Source: Leifsonia sp. 466MF
Lineage (GTDB): Bacteria; Actinomycetota; Actinomycetes; Actinomycetales; Microbacteriaceae
NCBI RefSeq assembly: GCF_900100265.1
Contig: NZ_LT629696.1
Span: 1,054,001 to 1,118,000 of the forward strand
DNA length: 64,000 nucleotides
Reading direction: 5' to 3'
Shown: piece by piece, positions 26,949 to 35,751 of the stretch
How the letters are laid out: every line of letters starts with the position of its first letter
How positions within the stretch are numbered: the stretch's first letter is position 1
Notes under the pieces: generated by a model
Told to the model about the DNA's origin: nothing
The model's database searches: none
What the model saw: only the letters and a program-made list of their open reading frames with translations
Translations under genes and position numbers: made by a program

Positions 26949-27614
26949 GTGGCCGGCACGCGCCCGTACCGTTCGACCCTCCGGCAGGAGCATGCGCAGC
27001 AGACGCGGCGCCGCATCCTGGAGGCCGCCGCCGAGGTGTTCTCCGCACGCGGCTATGCGAGCGCCTCGCTCGCGGACATCGCGACGGCCGCCGGCGTCTC
27101 GGTGGAGAGCGTCAAGGTGCACGGGCCGAAGCGGGCGCTGCTGCTCGCCGCTTTCGAGCTGAGCTTCGGCGGGGAGGCGGGGGAGGCGTCGCTCACCGAG
27201 CGGCCCGAGATCGCGGCGATCGCCGCCCTCGACGATCCGCAGGAGATGCTCGACCGGCTCGTTCCGTTCATCGCCGCGGCCAACGCGCGGACGGCGGGCC
27301 TCTGGGCGACGTTCACCGCCGCGTCCCGCGACGATGAGGCGGTTCGCGCCGCGTACACGGAACTGCTCGGGCGCCGCCATGCCGACTACCTGGCGATGGT
27401 GGGTCTCCTGGGAGAGCGCGGGATCGCCTCCATCGCGGCCCTCCCTCCGGCCGGGCGCCGTGAGCTCGCCGACGCCCTCTCGTTCGTCATGTCGCCCGAA
27501 GGCCACCAGCAGCTCGTCGGCGAAAGCGGATGGAGCGTCGAGCGCTACTCGACGTGGGTGCTCGCGACGGTGCGCACGCTCATCACGGAAGCCGGTGCGG
27601 CGTCGACGGGATGA
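26949..27614 (+). CDS. TetR family regulator
   Basis: A 221-residue protein with a clear N-terminal TetR helix-turn-helix (QTRRRILEAAAEVFSARG, then SLADIATAAGVSVESVKVHG). The usual YxxF of the second helix is replaced by VKVHG. It starts with GTG 26949 and is divergent from the glycosyltransferase gene, which it probably controls. Its last codons and stop lie in the first copy of a 43-bp direct repeat (27585-27627). Confidence 0.87.
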   Translation: MAGTRPYRSTLRQEHAQQTRRRILEAAAEVFSARGYASASLADIATAAGVSVESVKVHGPKRALLLAAFELSFGGEAGEASLTERPEIAAIAALDDPQEMLDRLVPFIAAANARTAGLWATFTAASRDDEAVRAAYTELLGRRHADYLAMVGLLGERGIASIAALPPAGRRELADALSFVMSPEGHQQLVGESGWSVERYSTWVLATVRTLITEAGAASTG

Positions 27615-27627
27615 GGCCCAGCGGCGC
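27585..27627. repeat. 43-bp direct repeat, copy 1
   Basis: Identical over 43 bp to 27837-27879. This copy covers the last codons and stop of the TetR gene. The two copies are 252 bp apart and enclose a 209-bp segment made largely of GGAGG/CCTCC hairpins. Confidence 0.95.
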
Positions 27628-27631
27628 TACG

Positions 27632-27830
27632 CGGACGGAGGACATTCCGCCGTGCCGCGCCGAGTCACCCTCCGTTCTGCGCCTTTCGGGATGGCTGCTG
27701 CCGCTTCCACCTCCCTTTTCCTCACCGCCTCCGCTCGCGCGAACGGAGGAGATGCGCGTGCCGGCCCCGGCGTGCCGCCACGAACGGAGGATGTGGCGGT
27801 TGCCCGCAGCCGGGAACGCCTCCGTTCGTG
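27632..27830. repeat. Hairpin cluster with GGAGG/CCTCC cores (family D)
   Basis: The clearest member is a perfect 12-bp inverted repeat, CACGAACGGAGG (27779-27790) and CCTCCGTTCGTG (27819-27830). Related half-sites are CGGACGGAGG (27632), CCTCCGTTCT (27669), CCTCCCTTTTCC (near 27710) and CGAACGGAGG (near 27740). No gene is supported here. The same cores recur at 44151-44353, also between convergent genes. Confidence 0.75.
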
Positions 27831-27834
27831 ACGC

Positions 27835-28185
27835 CTACGGAAGCCGGTGCGGCGTCGACGGGATGAGGCCCAGCGGCGCGACCCACGTCGCGTCGCCCTC
27901 GGTGTTGAGCGCGTAGCACTGCCATCCCGGCCCGACCGGCCCGGCGAGTTCGAAGCGCGCGGACGAGCCCTGCGCCTCGGGCTGGTAGTGCTGCGCGTAC
28001 ACGGAGCAGGTGTAGTCGGCGGTCTGCGTCTGGATGCTGATCGTCAGCAGGATGCCGGGCAGCAGCAGCGCGCTCAGCGCGACGACGACGAAGACCCGGC
28101 TGGCGACCGTCATCGTCCGCCCGCGGAGCGGTCGCTCCCCGAGCGGCTCGTACTCCGCGAGCTCCGGATGGTCGTCGTACGTCAC
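27835..28185 (-). CDS. Small single-pass membrane protein, unknown function
   Basis: A 116-residue protein not recognised. One hydrophobic segment (VFVVVALSALLLPGILLTI, about residues 30-48) follows an acidic cytoplasmic N-terminus. An outer part with two Cys (TCSVYAQHY and WQCYAL) may form a disulfide. The GTG at 28185 follows AGGATGGGAGG. The frame continues upstream into a palindrome and is not the start. Its 3' end lies in copy 2 of the 43-bp repeat. Confidence 0.6.
   Translation of the reverse strand: MTYDDHPELAEYEPLGERPLRGRTMTVASRVFVVVALSALLLPGILLTISIQTQTADYTCSVYAQHYQPEAQGSSARFELAGPVGPGWQCYALNTEGDATWVAPLGLIPSTPHRLP
27837..27879. repeat. 43-bp direct repeat, copy 2
   Basis: Identical to 27585-27627. 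Here the sequence codes for the C-terminus of the minus-strand membrane protein (about LGLIPSTPHRL), while copy 1 codes for the C-terminus of TetR on the plus strand. Confidence 0.95.
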
Positions 28186-28208
28186 CCTCCCATCCTCCCT
28201 CGCCACCG

Positions 28209-28274
28209 CCGTCGAGTACACAAAAATTGCACGCCGATCGCGCGATCAGCGTGCAATTTTTGCGGACTCGACGG
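28209..28274. repeat. Long intergenic palindrome, family A
   Basis: Arms 28209-28234 and 28249-28274 pair at 24 of 26 positions around a 14-bp centre that is itself self-complementary (CGATCGCGCGATC). The outer 13 bases, CCGTCGAGTACAC, are the same as in the palindrome at 14624. It lies after gnd and before the small membrane gene, both on the minus strand, so it could end gnd transcripts. Confidence 0.92.
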
Positions 28275-28294
28275 GGGGCGGAGGCCCGAGACGG

Positions 28295-29752
28295 TCAGTG
28301 GGTGGAGGGCTCGGTCTCGATTTCGGTGCGGTCGCCGGACCAGAGGGTGTGGAAGACGCCGTCCTTGTCGACGCGCTTGTAGGTGTGCGCGCCGAAGAAG
28401 TCACGCTGGCCCTGCACGAGGGCGGCGGGGAGGCGCTTCGAGGCGAGCGAGTCGTAGTACGACAGCGCCGAGCCGAAACCGGGGACCGGGACGCCCGAGA
28501 GCGCGGCGGTGGCGACGATGCGACGCCAGGCGGCCTCGCCCTCGCGGACGGCGTCGGCGAAGTACGGCGCCTCGAGCAGCGTCGCGATGTTCGGGTTCTC
28601 GTCGTAGGCGTCGGCGATGCGGTTGAGGAACTGGGCGCGGATGATGCAGCCGCCGCGCCAGATCTTGGCGATCTTGTCCTTGTGGATGTCCCAGCCGTAC
28701 TTCTCGGCGCCGGCGATGATCGCGTCGAAGCCCTGCGCGTAGGCGACGACCTTCGAGGCGTACAGCGCCTTCGAGACGTCGTCGGCGAACGCGGCCACGT
28801 CGGACGCCTTCTGCACGTCGGGCCGCGACTGGATGGTCGCCTGCACGGCCGCGCGCTGCGCCGGCTTCGACGACACGGCGCGGGCGAACACGGCCTCCGC
28901 GATGCCGCCGACCGGGACGCCCAGGTCGAGCGCGTTCTGCACGGTCCAGACCCCGGTGCCCTTGGAGCCGGCCTGGTCGAGCACGATGTCGATGAACGGC
29001 TTGCCGGTCTCCGCATCCACCTGGCGCAGCACCTCGGCGGTGATCTCGATCAGGTACGACTCGAGGTAGCCGTTGTTCCACTCGGCGAACACGTCCGCGA
29101 TCTCCGCAGGCTCCAGCCCGCCGATCGTGCGCAGCAGGTCGTACGCCTCGGCGATGAGCTGCATGTCGGCGTACTCGATGCCGTTGTGGATCATCTTGAC
29201 GAAGTGGCCGGCGCCGTCGGTTCCGACGTGGGTCACGCACGGCTCGCCCTCGGCGACCGCGGCGATGGACTCGAGGATGGGTCCGAGCGTCTTGTACGAC
29301 TCCACCGAGCCGCCCGGCATGATCGACGGGCCGTTCAGTGCACCTTCCTCGCCGCCGGAGATGCCGGCGCCGACGAAGTGGATGCCCGTCGGCGCGATGC
29401 GCTTCTCGCGCTCGATGGTGTCGTGGAAGTTGGCGTTGCCGCCGTCGACGATGATGTCGCCCGGCTCGAACCGCTCCACCAGCTGGTCGATCACGGCGTC
29501 GGTGCCCTTACCGGCCTGCACCATGATGATCGCGGTGCGCGGCTTCGACAGCGACGCGACGAAGTCGTCGATCTCCTCCGAGCCGACGAAGCCGGCCTCG
29601 GGGTGCGCGTTCATCAGGTCTTCCGTCCGCGTGTAGGTGCGGTTGTAGACGGCGACGGTGTTGCCCTCGCGCGAGGCGAGGTTGCGGGCCAGGTTCGACC
29701 CCATCACCGCCAAGCCGACGACGCCGATGTTCGCGGTTGCTTCCTGTGACAC
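28295..29752 (-). CDS. gnd: 6-phosphogluconate dehydrogenase (decarboxylating)
   Basis: Oxidises 6-phosphogluconate to ribulose 5-phosphate with NADP in the pentose phosphate pathway. The 485-residue protein has the dinucleotide fold IGVVGLAVMGSNLARNLA (residues 9-26), VDGGNANFHDT, GISGGEEGALNGPSIMPGG and HFVKMIHNGIEYADMQL with the catalytic Lys and Asn. This is the long dimeric form. It lies next to the hexuronate island and would act on the product of gntK at the island's other end. Confidence 0.96.
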   Translation of the reverse strand: MSQEATANIGVVGLAVMGSNLARNLASREGNTVAVYNRTYTRTEDLMNAHPEAGFVGSEEIDDFVASLSKPRTAIIMVQAGKGTDAVIDQLVERFEPGDIIVDGGNANFHDTIEREKRIAPTGIHFVGAGISGGEEGALNGPSIMPGGSVESYKTLGPILESIAAVAEGEPCVTHVGTDGAGHFVKMIHNGIEYADMQLIAEAYDLLRTIGGLEPAEIADVFAEWNNGYLESYLIEITAEVLRQVDAETGKPFIDIVLDQAGSKGTGVWTVQNALDLGVPVGGIAEAVFARAVSSKPAQRAAVQATIQSRPDVQKASDVAAFADDVSKALYASKVVAYAQGFDAIIAGAEKYGWDIHKDKIAKIWRGGCIIRAQFLNRIADAYDENPNIATLLEAPYFADAVREGEAAWRRIVATAALSGVPVPGFGSALSYYDSLASKRLPAALVQGQRDFFGAHTYKRVDKDGVFHTLWSGDRTEIETEPSTH

Positions 29753-29829
29753 GTATTGCTCCTTCGTGTAGCCGCGACGGACGGAGGCCGTCCGCCACGA
29801 CGGGGATGTAGTCGGGGGTCAGCTCTCCC

Positions 29830-29861
29830 GCTGGTGGCAAGATTCGAGCACTCCCACCAGC
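29830..29861 (-). terminator. Hairpin downstream of uxaC
   Basis: A perfect 8-bp inverted repeat, GCTGGTGG (29830-29837) and CCACCAGC (29854-29861), lies 17 bp beyond the uxaC stop and upstream of gnd. A second small dyad (CGGACGG-AGG-CCGTCCG, 29778-29794) lies closer to gnd. No T-run is present. Confidence 0.45.
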
Positions 29862-29877
29862 GTAGCGCGATGCCCGG

Positions 29878-31293
29878 TCAGCCGAGTCGGAACGTGGTGC
29901 GCGGGATGTCGTCGACGAGCCGCCGGGCGAGGACGAACGCGTCCTCTTCGCCGAGCCGGTGCTCCGCGACGAGGCCGGCGAGATAGGACGCATCCACTCG
30001 ACGCGACATGTCGTGCCGTGCCGGGATGGAGCAGAAGGCACGCGTGTCGTCGATGAACCCGCTGGTCTTGGTGAACCCGGCGCTGTCGGTGACCGCCCGG
30101 CGGTAGCGGAGGATGGCGTCCGGGGTGTCGATGAACCACCATGGAGCGCCCGCGTACACGGACGGGTAGAACCCCGCCAGCGGCCCGATCTCGCGCGAGA
30201 AGGTCGTCTCGTCGACCGTGAACAGCACGAGCCGGAAGACGGGATGCGTCCCGAAGTCGCGCAGGATGGGCGTGAGCGGCTGCGTGAACGACCCGACGGC
30301 GGGCAGGTCGTGACCGGTGTCCGGGCCGTAGGCGTCGAACGTGGGCCGGTGGTGGTTGCGGTGGACGCCCGGGTGCAGCTGCATCACCAGCCCGTCCTCG
30401 GCTGAGAGCTCCGCGAGCCGGTAGAGCAGGTTGCGGCGGTAGGCGACGGCTTCCCCCGCGGTGAGCGTGCCGTCGAGGGCGGCCCGGTGGATGCGCGACG
30501 CCTCGGCCTCGTCGAGGGGATCGCTCCCCGCGTCGATCACGCCGGTGTCGGTGGCCGTGCCGCCCGCCTCGATGAACGCCTGGCGACGGCGCCGCAGCGC
30601 CTCCAGCAGTCCGGGGTACGTGGCGGTGTCGACGTCGGCGACGGCGGCCAGGCGCTCCAGCCGACCGGCCCATCCTGCTTCGTCGGGGTGCATGTAGCGG
30701 TCGGCGCGGAAGGTGGGGATGACGCGGCCGCCGAACGTCGGGTCGGCGGCGAGCCGGGCGTGCGCTGCCAGGTCGTCGGCGGGGTCGTCGGTGGTCGCGA
30801 GGACTTCGATGTTGAAGCGCTCGAACAGCGCCCTGGGCCGGAACGCGGGGTCGGCGAGCGTCGCGCTCAGCTGGTCGTACAGCGCGTCGGCGGTCGCGGC
30901 GGACGGCTGCTCGGTGAGGCCGAAGACCTCGCTGAACTCCGTCTCGAACCAGAGCCGTACGGGCGTGCCGAGGAAGACGTCCCAGTGCTCGCAGAGCCGC
31001 CGCCAGATCGAGCGTCCATCGGCCGTCGACGGACGGCCGTCGCGCGCGAGCCCGAGGTCGTCGAGTGGCACGCCGACCGCGTGCAGCATCCGCGTCACGT
31101 AGTGGTCTGGCGTGATGAGGAGGGCTGCCGGATCGGGAAAGGGCTCGTCGTCGGCCAGCATGCGCGCATCCACGTGTCCGTGCGGCGAGAGGATCGGCGC
31201 CGTGGCCACCTCCGCGTGCAGACGCCGGGCGAGGTCGCGCACACCGGGGTCGGCGGGGAACAGGCGGTCGGGATGGGGCGCGAGGGCGGTCAT
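29878..31293 (-). CDS. uxaC: Glucuronate (uronate) isomerase
   Basis: Converts D-glucuronate to D-fructuronate, or D-galacturonate to D-tagaturonate, the first step of hexuronate breakdown. The 471-residue protein has the amidohydrolase-like metal motif SPHGHVDARMLADD near residues 36-49, TPDHYVTRMLHA, LATTDDPADDL, and MQLHPGVHRNH. The last residues of lacI overlap its ATG (4 nt), so lacI and uxaC are one minus-strand operon. The following enzymes of the path are on the divergent operon. Confidence 0.94.
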   Translation of the reverse strand: MTALAPHPDRLFPADPGVRDLARRLHAEVATAPILSPHGHVDARMLADDEPFPDPAALLITPDHYVTRMLHAVGVPLDDLGLARDGRPSTADGRSIWRRLCEHWDVFLGTPVRLWFETEFSEVFGLTEQPSAATADALYDQLSATLADPAFRPRALFERFNIEVLATTDDPADDLAAHARLAADPTFGGRVIPTFRADRYMHPDEAGWAGRLERLAAVADVDTATYPGLLEALRRRRQAFIEAGGTATDTGVIDAGSDPLDEAEASRIHRAALDGTLTAGEAVAYRRNLLYRLAELSAEDGLVMQLHPGVHRNHHRPTFDAYGPDTGHDLPAVGSFTQPLTPILRDFGTHPVFRLVLFTVDETTFSREIGPLAGFYPSVYAGAPWWFIDTPDAILRYRRAVTDSAGFTKTSGFIDDTRAFCSIPARHDMSRRVDASYLAGLVAEHRLGEEDAFVLARRLVDDIPRTTFRLG

Positions 31294-32342
31294 GCGGTCG
31301 ATGCTCCGTTCGTGGTCGGTGCGTTCCGGGGTGCCGGTCCGGTGGAGTCGCGGACGGTCAGGTGCGTCGGGAGGGTGACGGCCTGCCGCGTGACAGGAGA
31401 GGGACCGCCGTCGAGCCGGGACAGCAGCATGGCGACAGCAGTGCGCCCCGCCTGCTCGATCGGCGCGGTGAGGGTCGTCAGCGGCGGGTTGCAGAAGTCG
31501 GCGCCGAAGATGTCGTCGCAGCCGACGATGCTGAGGTCTTCGGGGATGCGGACGCCGCGCTCGCGGAAGCGCGGAAGCATCCCGATCGCCAGCAGGTCGT
31601 TGAAGGCGATGCAGGCGGTGACGCCCGCGTGGAGGACGGCGTCGGCCGCGGCGGCTCCGGCGTACTGCCGCGGCGCGAACGGGCCGACACGGACCGCCTC
31701 GACCCCGTAGTGCTCGGCGGCACGGACGAGCGCCCGCCAGCGACCTTCGTTGGGCCAGGATGTCGCCGGGCCGGCGGCGTACGCGATCCGGCGATGGCCG
31801 AGGGAGACGAGGTGACCGACGGCCTGCTCGATCGCGCTGGGCGTGTCGATGAACACGCTCGGCACACCGCGCGTCTGCCGGTTCACGGCGACGAGCGGGA
31901 TCTCCTTGGCGAGGGCGGTGAGCCGCCGGTCGGTGAGACGGGAGGCGGCGAGGATGGCGCCGTCGAACGAGCGCCGGAGCTTGTGCAGTGTGCCGTCCTC
32001 CAGCTCGTCCGACTCCTCGGTGTCGACCAGGAGCTGCGTGTAGCCGGCGGCCTTCAGCTGGTGCTGGGTGCCCCGGATGATGCCGAAGTAGAACGGGTTC
32101 GTCACGTCCGAGACGAGCACGGCGATGGCGCGGGTCCGTCCGCTCGTCAGCGCCCGCGCCTGCGAGTTCGGCACGTAGTTGAGCTCCCGGGCGGCGCGCT
32201 CGATCCGCTCCCGGGTGAGGGCGTTCACGCGGCCCGGGTTGGAGAGCGCGCGCGAGACCGTGGAGGTGGCGACTCCGCTGAGCGCAGCCACGTCCGCCAG
32301 GGTCGCGGGGCGGTCGTTCCCCGCACCGGTGAGAGGGCTCAT
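31290..32342 (-). CDS. LacI family regulator of the hexuronate island
   Basis: A 350-residue repressor. The helix-turn-helix ATLADVAALSGVATSTVSRALSNPGRV and hinge helix are at residues 12-60. The rest is a periplasmic-binding-protein-like sensor (VSDVTNPFYFGIIRG). It is the first gene of the uxaC operon and divergent from the sugar importer. A pair of dyads in the shared promoter (32364-32399) is a probable operator. The inducer is likely a hexuronate or a pathway intermediate (inference). The ATG at 32342 is preferred over an in-frame upstream start in the promoter. Confidence 0.9.
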   Translation of the reverse strand: MSPLTGAGNDRPATLADVAALSGVATSTVSRALSNPGRVNALTRERIERAARELNYVPNSQARALTSGRTRAIAVLVSDVTNPFYFGIIRGTQHQLKAAGYTQLLVDTEESDELEDGTLHKLRRSFDGAILAASRLTDRRLTALAKEIPLVAVNRQTRGVPSVFIDTPSAIEQAVGHLVSLGHRRIAYAAGPATSWPNEGRWRALVRAAEHYGVEAVRVGPFAPRQYAGAAAADAVLHAGVTACIAFNDLLAIGMLPRFRERGVRIPEDLSIVGCDDIFGADFCNPPLTTLTAPIEQAGRTAVAMLLSRLDGGPSPVTRQAVTLPTHLTVRDSTGPAPRNAPTTNGASTA

Positions 32343-32363
32343 GCGGATATCAGAGCACACGAT

Positions 32364-32412
32364 GGCAAATTGTGGCAATCGCTTGCAGTCCGATTTGCCG
32401 CGCTTCTAGAGT
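32364..32412 (+). promoter_or_regulatory. LacI-type operator and importer promoter
   Basis: GCAATCGCTTGC (32375-32386) is a 10-of-12 dyad close to the LacI-family consensus with a central CG. It is nested in an outer perfect inverted repeat GGCAAAT (32364-32370)/ATTTGCC (32393-32399). A -10-like TAGAGT lies at 32407-32412, 18 bp after a -35-like TTGCAG inside the operator, so repressor binding would block RNA polymerase. Confidence 0.65.
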
Positions 32413-32477
32413 CGCAGCCAACCTGCCCGGCCCACCGGGTCGAGGTCACACGATCCCTGCTCAAAGGAGAGTCACGA

Positions 32478-33839
32478 ATGAGATCACGTCTTGCGCTCGG
32501 CGCGGTGGCGGCCCTCGCGGCCGCAACGCTCGCCCTCACCGGATGCTCCGGCTCCGGCTCCACGTCCTCGTCCTCCGCGGGCGGGAAGATCGACGGAACG
32601 GGGAAGACCCTGGACGTCATGATCGCCGCCAACACGCTCTATCCGACGGAGCAGCAGAAATGGTTCTCCGACGTCTCCGCCCAGTTCCAGAAGGAGACCG
32701 GGGCGACCGTCAAGTTCGAGACGTTCGCGTCGGCGAACGACGAGCTCACCAAGATCCAGACCTCGGTGCTGAGCGGTCAGGGCCCGGACATCTACGACCT
32801 GGGCACCACGTTCACCCCGACCGCCTACTCGACCGGCGCGTTCGTGAAGCTCACGAAGGATGACTGGGAGAAGATCGGGGGCCGCGACCGCTTCGTGCCG
32901 GCGACTCTCGGCATCTCCGGCCCGAGCGAGTCCGACGAGGTCGGCATCCCCTTCCTCAGCCGCCCGTTCGTGATGGCGTACAACAAGGATCTGCTGAAGG
33001 CCGCGGGCATCGACAAGCCCGCGGACACCTGGGACGGTTTGGCCGAGCAGGCGAAGAAGCTGACCAGCGGCGACGTGCACGGCATCGCCGTCGCCTACGC
33101 TGACAGCTTCGACCCGTGGAAGTTCGTCTGGGCGATGTCGATGCAGCAGGGCAACACCATCCTCGACCTGAAGACGAAGAAGGCGACCATCGACGACGCC
33201 GCCGTGAAGAAGGCGTACCAGACGTACTTCGGCTGGCTGACCGAGGACAAGGTGGTCGACCCGGCCGCGATCGGATGGAAGAACGCGCAGGCCGTCGCCG
33301 CCTTCGCCTCGGGCAAAGCCGCGTTCCTGCCGATGGTCTCCTCGTCGTCCCAGGTCTCCCTCGACAAGTCGGGTGTGGCCGGCAAGTACGCCTACGCCGT
33401 CATGCCGACCGTCCCGCCGGGCGCCTCGAAGCTGCCCGGTGACGGCAAGGCCGCGGCCACGATCATCTCGGGCGACAACATGGTCGTCGCCAAGTACTCG
33501 AAGAACCAGGACCTCGCGTTCGCGCTGATCAAGATGCTGACCAGCGAGGAGAACCAGGTGGCGTACACGAAGACGTTCGGCGACCTGCCGACGAACGCCG
33601 CCGCGGCCAAGAAGATCGAGGACGGCAACGAGCTCCTCGGCCCGATCCTCGACGCCGGGACGAAGGCCTACGGCACGCCGTTCTCCGGCGCCTGGGGCGA
33701 CACCCAGCTGGCGCTCGTGAACGTGGTGGTGCAGTCCATCCCGGCCCTGTCGTCCGGAGGCGTCTCGTCGTCCGACCTGCAGGCCCGGCTGAAGGCCGCG
33801 CAGGCGACCGCGCAGGCCGCGCTGAGCAAGGCGAAGTAG
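32478..33839 (+). CDS. Carbohydrate ABC transporter, substrate-binding lipoprotein
   Basis: A CUT1-type sugar-binding protein of 453 residues. The lipobox LTGC puts the lipidated Cys at residue 23, followed by a Ser/Gly linker. The mature part has typical family 1 features (SAQFQKETGATVKFETF, VLSGQGPDIYDLG). The ATG at 32478 follows AAAGGAGA. It is the first gene of an operon with two permeases and the catabolic enzymes. The ligand may be a hexuronate or an oligomer holding it (inference from the enzymes). Confidence 0.9.
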   Translation: MRSRLALGAVAALAAATLALTGCSGSGSTSSSSAGGKIDGTGKTLDVMIAANTLYPTEQQKWFSDVSAQFQKETGATVKFETFASANDELTKIQTSVLSGQGPDIYDLGTTFTPTAYSTGAFVKLTKDDWEKIGGRDRFVPATLGISGPSESDEVGIPFLSRPFVMAYNKDLLKAAGIDKPADTWDGLAEQAKKLTSGDVHGIAVAYADSFDPWKFVWAMSMQQGNTILDLKTKKATIDDAAVKKAYQTYFGWLTEDKVVDPAAIGWKNAQAVAAFASGKAAFLPMVSSSSQVSLDKSGVAGKYAYAVMPTVPPGASKLPGDGKAAATIISGDNMVVAKYSKNQDLAFALIKMLTSEENQVAYTKTFGDLPTNAAAAKKIEDGNELLGPILDAGTKAYGTPFSGAWGDTQLALVNVVVQSIPALSSGGVSSSDLQARLKAAQATAQAALSKAK

Positions 33840-33847
33840 CCGGACCG

Positions 33848-34879
33848 ATGTCGAATCCCACCATCGCCGCGCCGCAGGGCCCGGCGCCGGCCGACGGCTC
33901 GCCCGCGGGACGCGCTCCCGCGGGCGGCCGCTCCGGCCGGTCGAGCCGGAACGGCGGCGCGGGCGACCGCACACCCCGGGCCCCGCGCCGCCGCGGCCTC
34001 GAACGACGCAACCGACCGCTCTGGATGCTGCTCCCCGGCGGCATCCTGATGCTCGTCATCATCGTCGTCCCGCTGATCGTGGCCGTCGTCATGTCGACGC
34101 TCGACCTCGACCAGTACACGCTGCAGAGCTGGCTCCAGGCGCCGTTCCTCGGGTTCGGCAACTACGTCGAGGCCGTCACCGCGTCGCCGCTGCTCCGCTC
34201 GATCGGGATCAGCGTCTCGTTCGCGGTCATCGCCGCGGTCGTCACGCTCCCGATCGGGCTCTCGGCGGCGCTCGCCACGCAGAACCGCTTCCGCGGCCGC
34301 GCGCTGGTGCGCTCGCTGTTCCTCATTCCGTACGTGCTCCCCGCATTCGTCGTCGGCACGCTGTGGCGGACGATGCTGCAGCCGGGCGGCGTGGTGGACA
34401 GCATGCTCGGCGCGGTCGGCGTGCATCCCGGGCTCTGGCTGAACGGCCCGTTGAGCTACTGGTCGCTGATCATCGTGCAGCTGTGGACGTCGTGGCCCTT
34501 CTTCTACCTGCTGGTCGTCGCGGGCCTCCAGAGCGTCGACCCGGAGGTGCATGAGGCCGCGGCGATCGACGGCGCGACCTGGTGGATCAAGCTCCGCTAC
34601 GTGATCCTGCCGTACCTGCGGGGATCCATCCTGCTGGCGCTGATCATCGCGTTCCTGCACAACATCAACGCCTTCACGCTGCCGTTCGTGCTGTTCGGCA
34701 TTCCGGCGCCGCAGGACGTCGACGTGCTGCCGGTGCTCACCTACACGACCAGCTTCCAGAGCTTCCGGTTCGGGTTGAGCGCGGCAATGGCGATCTGCTC
34801 GCTCGTGCTGATCGCCATCCCGCTGTTCGTCTACCTGCGGGCCGTGCGGCTCGACTCCGGAGAGGAGGCGCAGCGATGA
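33848..34879 (+). CDS. Carbohydrate ABC transporter permease 1
   Basis: MalF-like permease of 343 residues. A long basic, Gly/Arg/Ala-rich cytoplasmic N-terminus (about 1-55) precedes six membrane segments. The EAA loop that contacts the ATPase is EAAAIDGATWWIKLRYVILP near residues 238-257. It starts 8 nt after the binding-protein stop and overlaps the next gene by 4 nt. No ATPase gene is in the cluster. Confidence 0.92.
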   Translation: MSNPTIAAPQGPAPADGSPAGRAPAGGRSGRSSRNGGAGDRTPRAPRRRGLERRNRPLWMLLPGGILMLVIIVVPLIVAVVMSTLDLDQYTLQSWLQAPFLGFGNYVEAVTASPLLRSIGISVSFAVIAAVVTLPIGLSAALATQNRFRGRALVRSLFLIPYVLPAFVVGTLWRTMLQPGGVVDSMLGAVGVHPGLWLNGPLSYWSLIIVQLWTSWPFFYLLVVAGLQSVDPEVHEAAAIDGATWWIKLRYVILPYLRGSILLALIIAFLHNINAFTLPFVLFGIPAPQDVDVLPVLTYTTSFQSFRFGLSAAMAICSLVLIAIPLFVYLRAVRLDSGEEAQR

Positions 34880-35748
34880 CGGCCGTCACCTCCAGCGCCG
34901 ACGTCCACCGGCTGCTCCCGCGCTGGCTCATCGTCACGATCATCACCGTGCTGCTCGTGATCGTGCTCGGCCCTGTGCTGTACATGCTGTTCGCCTCCGT
35001 CAACTCGGATGTGTCCGTCGCGTCGGGCGCGTTCCTCCCGACGGAGCTGCACCTCGACAACTACCTGAAGGTGTGGACGACCGTCGACCTCGGCACCGGG
35101 CTCGCCAACAGCGTGCTCATCTGCGGCGCGGTGGCGGTCGTGTGCGCGTTCCTCGCGGTGGCCACGGCGTACGTGCTCGTGCGGTACGAATTCCGCGGGC
35201 GGCTGTCGTTCCTGCGGGCGCTGCTCGGGCTGCAGTCGATCCCGGGCACGCTGATGCTGCTGCCCGTGTTCGTGCTGTTCTCGTCCACCGCGTCGCTGCT
35301 CGGCGTGCAGATCATCGGGACGCGCTGGGCGGTGTTCATCACCTACCTCACGTTCGCTCTGCCGTTCTCGACCTGGGTGATGGTGACCTACCTGCGCGGC
35401 CTGCCGAAGGCGCTGGAGGAGGCGGCCAGGATCGACGGCGCGTCGTCGTGGCGCATCCTCACGGGCATCGTCGTCCCGCTCAGCTGGCCGGGCATCGTCG
35501 TCTCGGGCATCTTCGCCTTCCTGCTCGGCTGGAACGACGTGCTGTTCGCCTCGGTGCTGACGAATCCCGAGACGCGCACGGCCGCGGTGGCCCTGCAGGT
35601 GTTCGGCGCGACGCAGGAGGGCGGCGCCGTGCCGCTGTACGGCCAGATGATGGCCGCATCCCTGATCTGCGCACTGCCGGTGGTGGTGCTGTACCTCGTC
35701 TTCCAGCGGTACCTGGTGGGCGGATTGACATCCGGAGGAGTGAAGTAA
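34876..35748 (+). CDS. Carbohydrate ABC transporter permease 2
   Basis: MalG-like permease of 290 residues with six membrane segments and the EAA loop EEAARIDGASSWRILTGIVVP near residue 180. The ATG at 34876 overlaps the preceding stop (ATGA); a longer open frame from 34582 lies within permease 1. With the binding protein and permease 1 it forms a CUT1 importer that must borrow an ATPase (MsmK-type) from elsewhere. Confidence 0.92.
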   Translation: MTAVTSSADVHRLLPRWLIVTIITVLLVIVLGPVLYMLFASVNSDVSVASGAFLPTELHLDNYLKVWTTVDLGTGLANSVLICGAVAVVCAFLAVATAYVLVRYEFRGRLSFLRALLGLQSIPGTLMLLPVFVLFSSTASLLGVQIIGTRWAVFITYLTFALPFSTWVMVTYLRGLPKALEEAARIDGASSWRILTGIVVPLSWPGIVVSGIFAFLLGWNDVLFASVLTNPETRTAAVALQVFGATQEGGAVPLYGQMMAASLICALPVVVLYLVFQRYLVGGLTSGGVK

Positions 35749-35751
35749 CCA

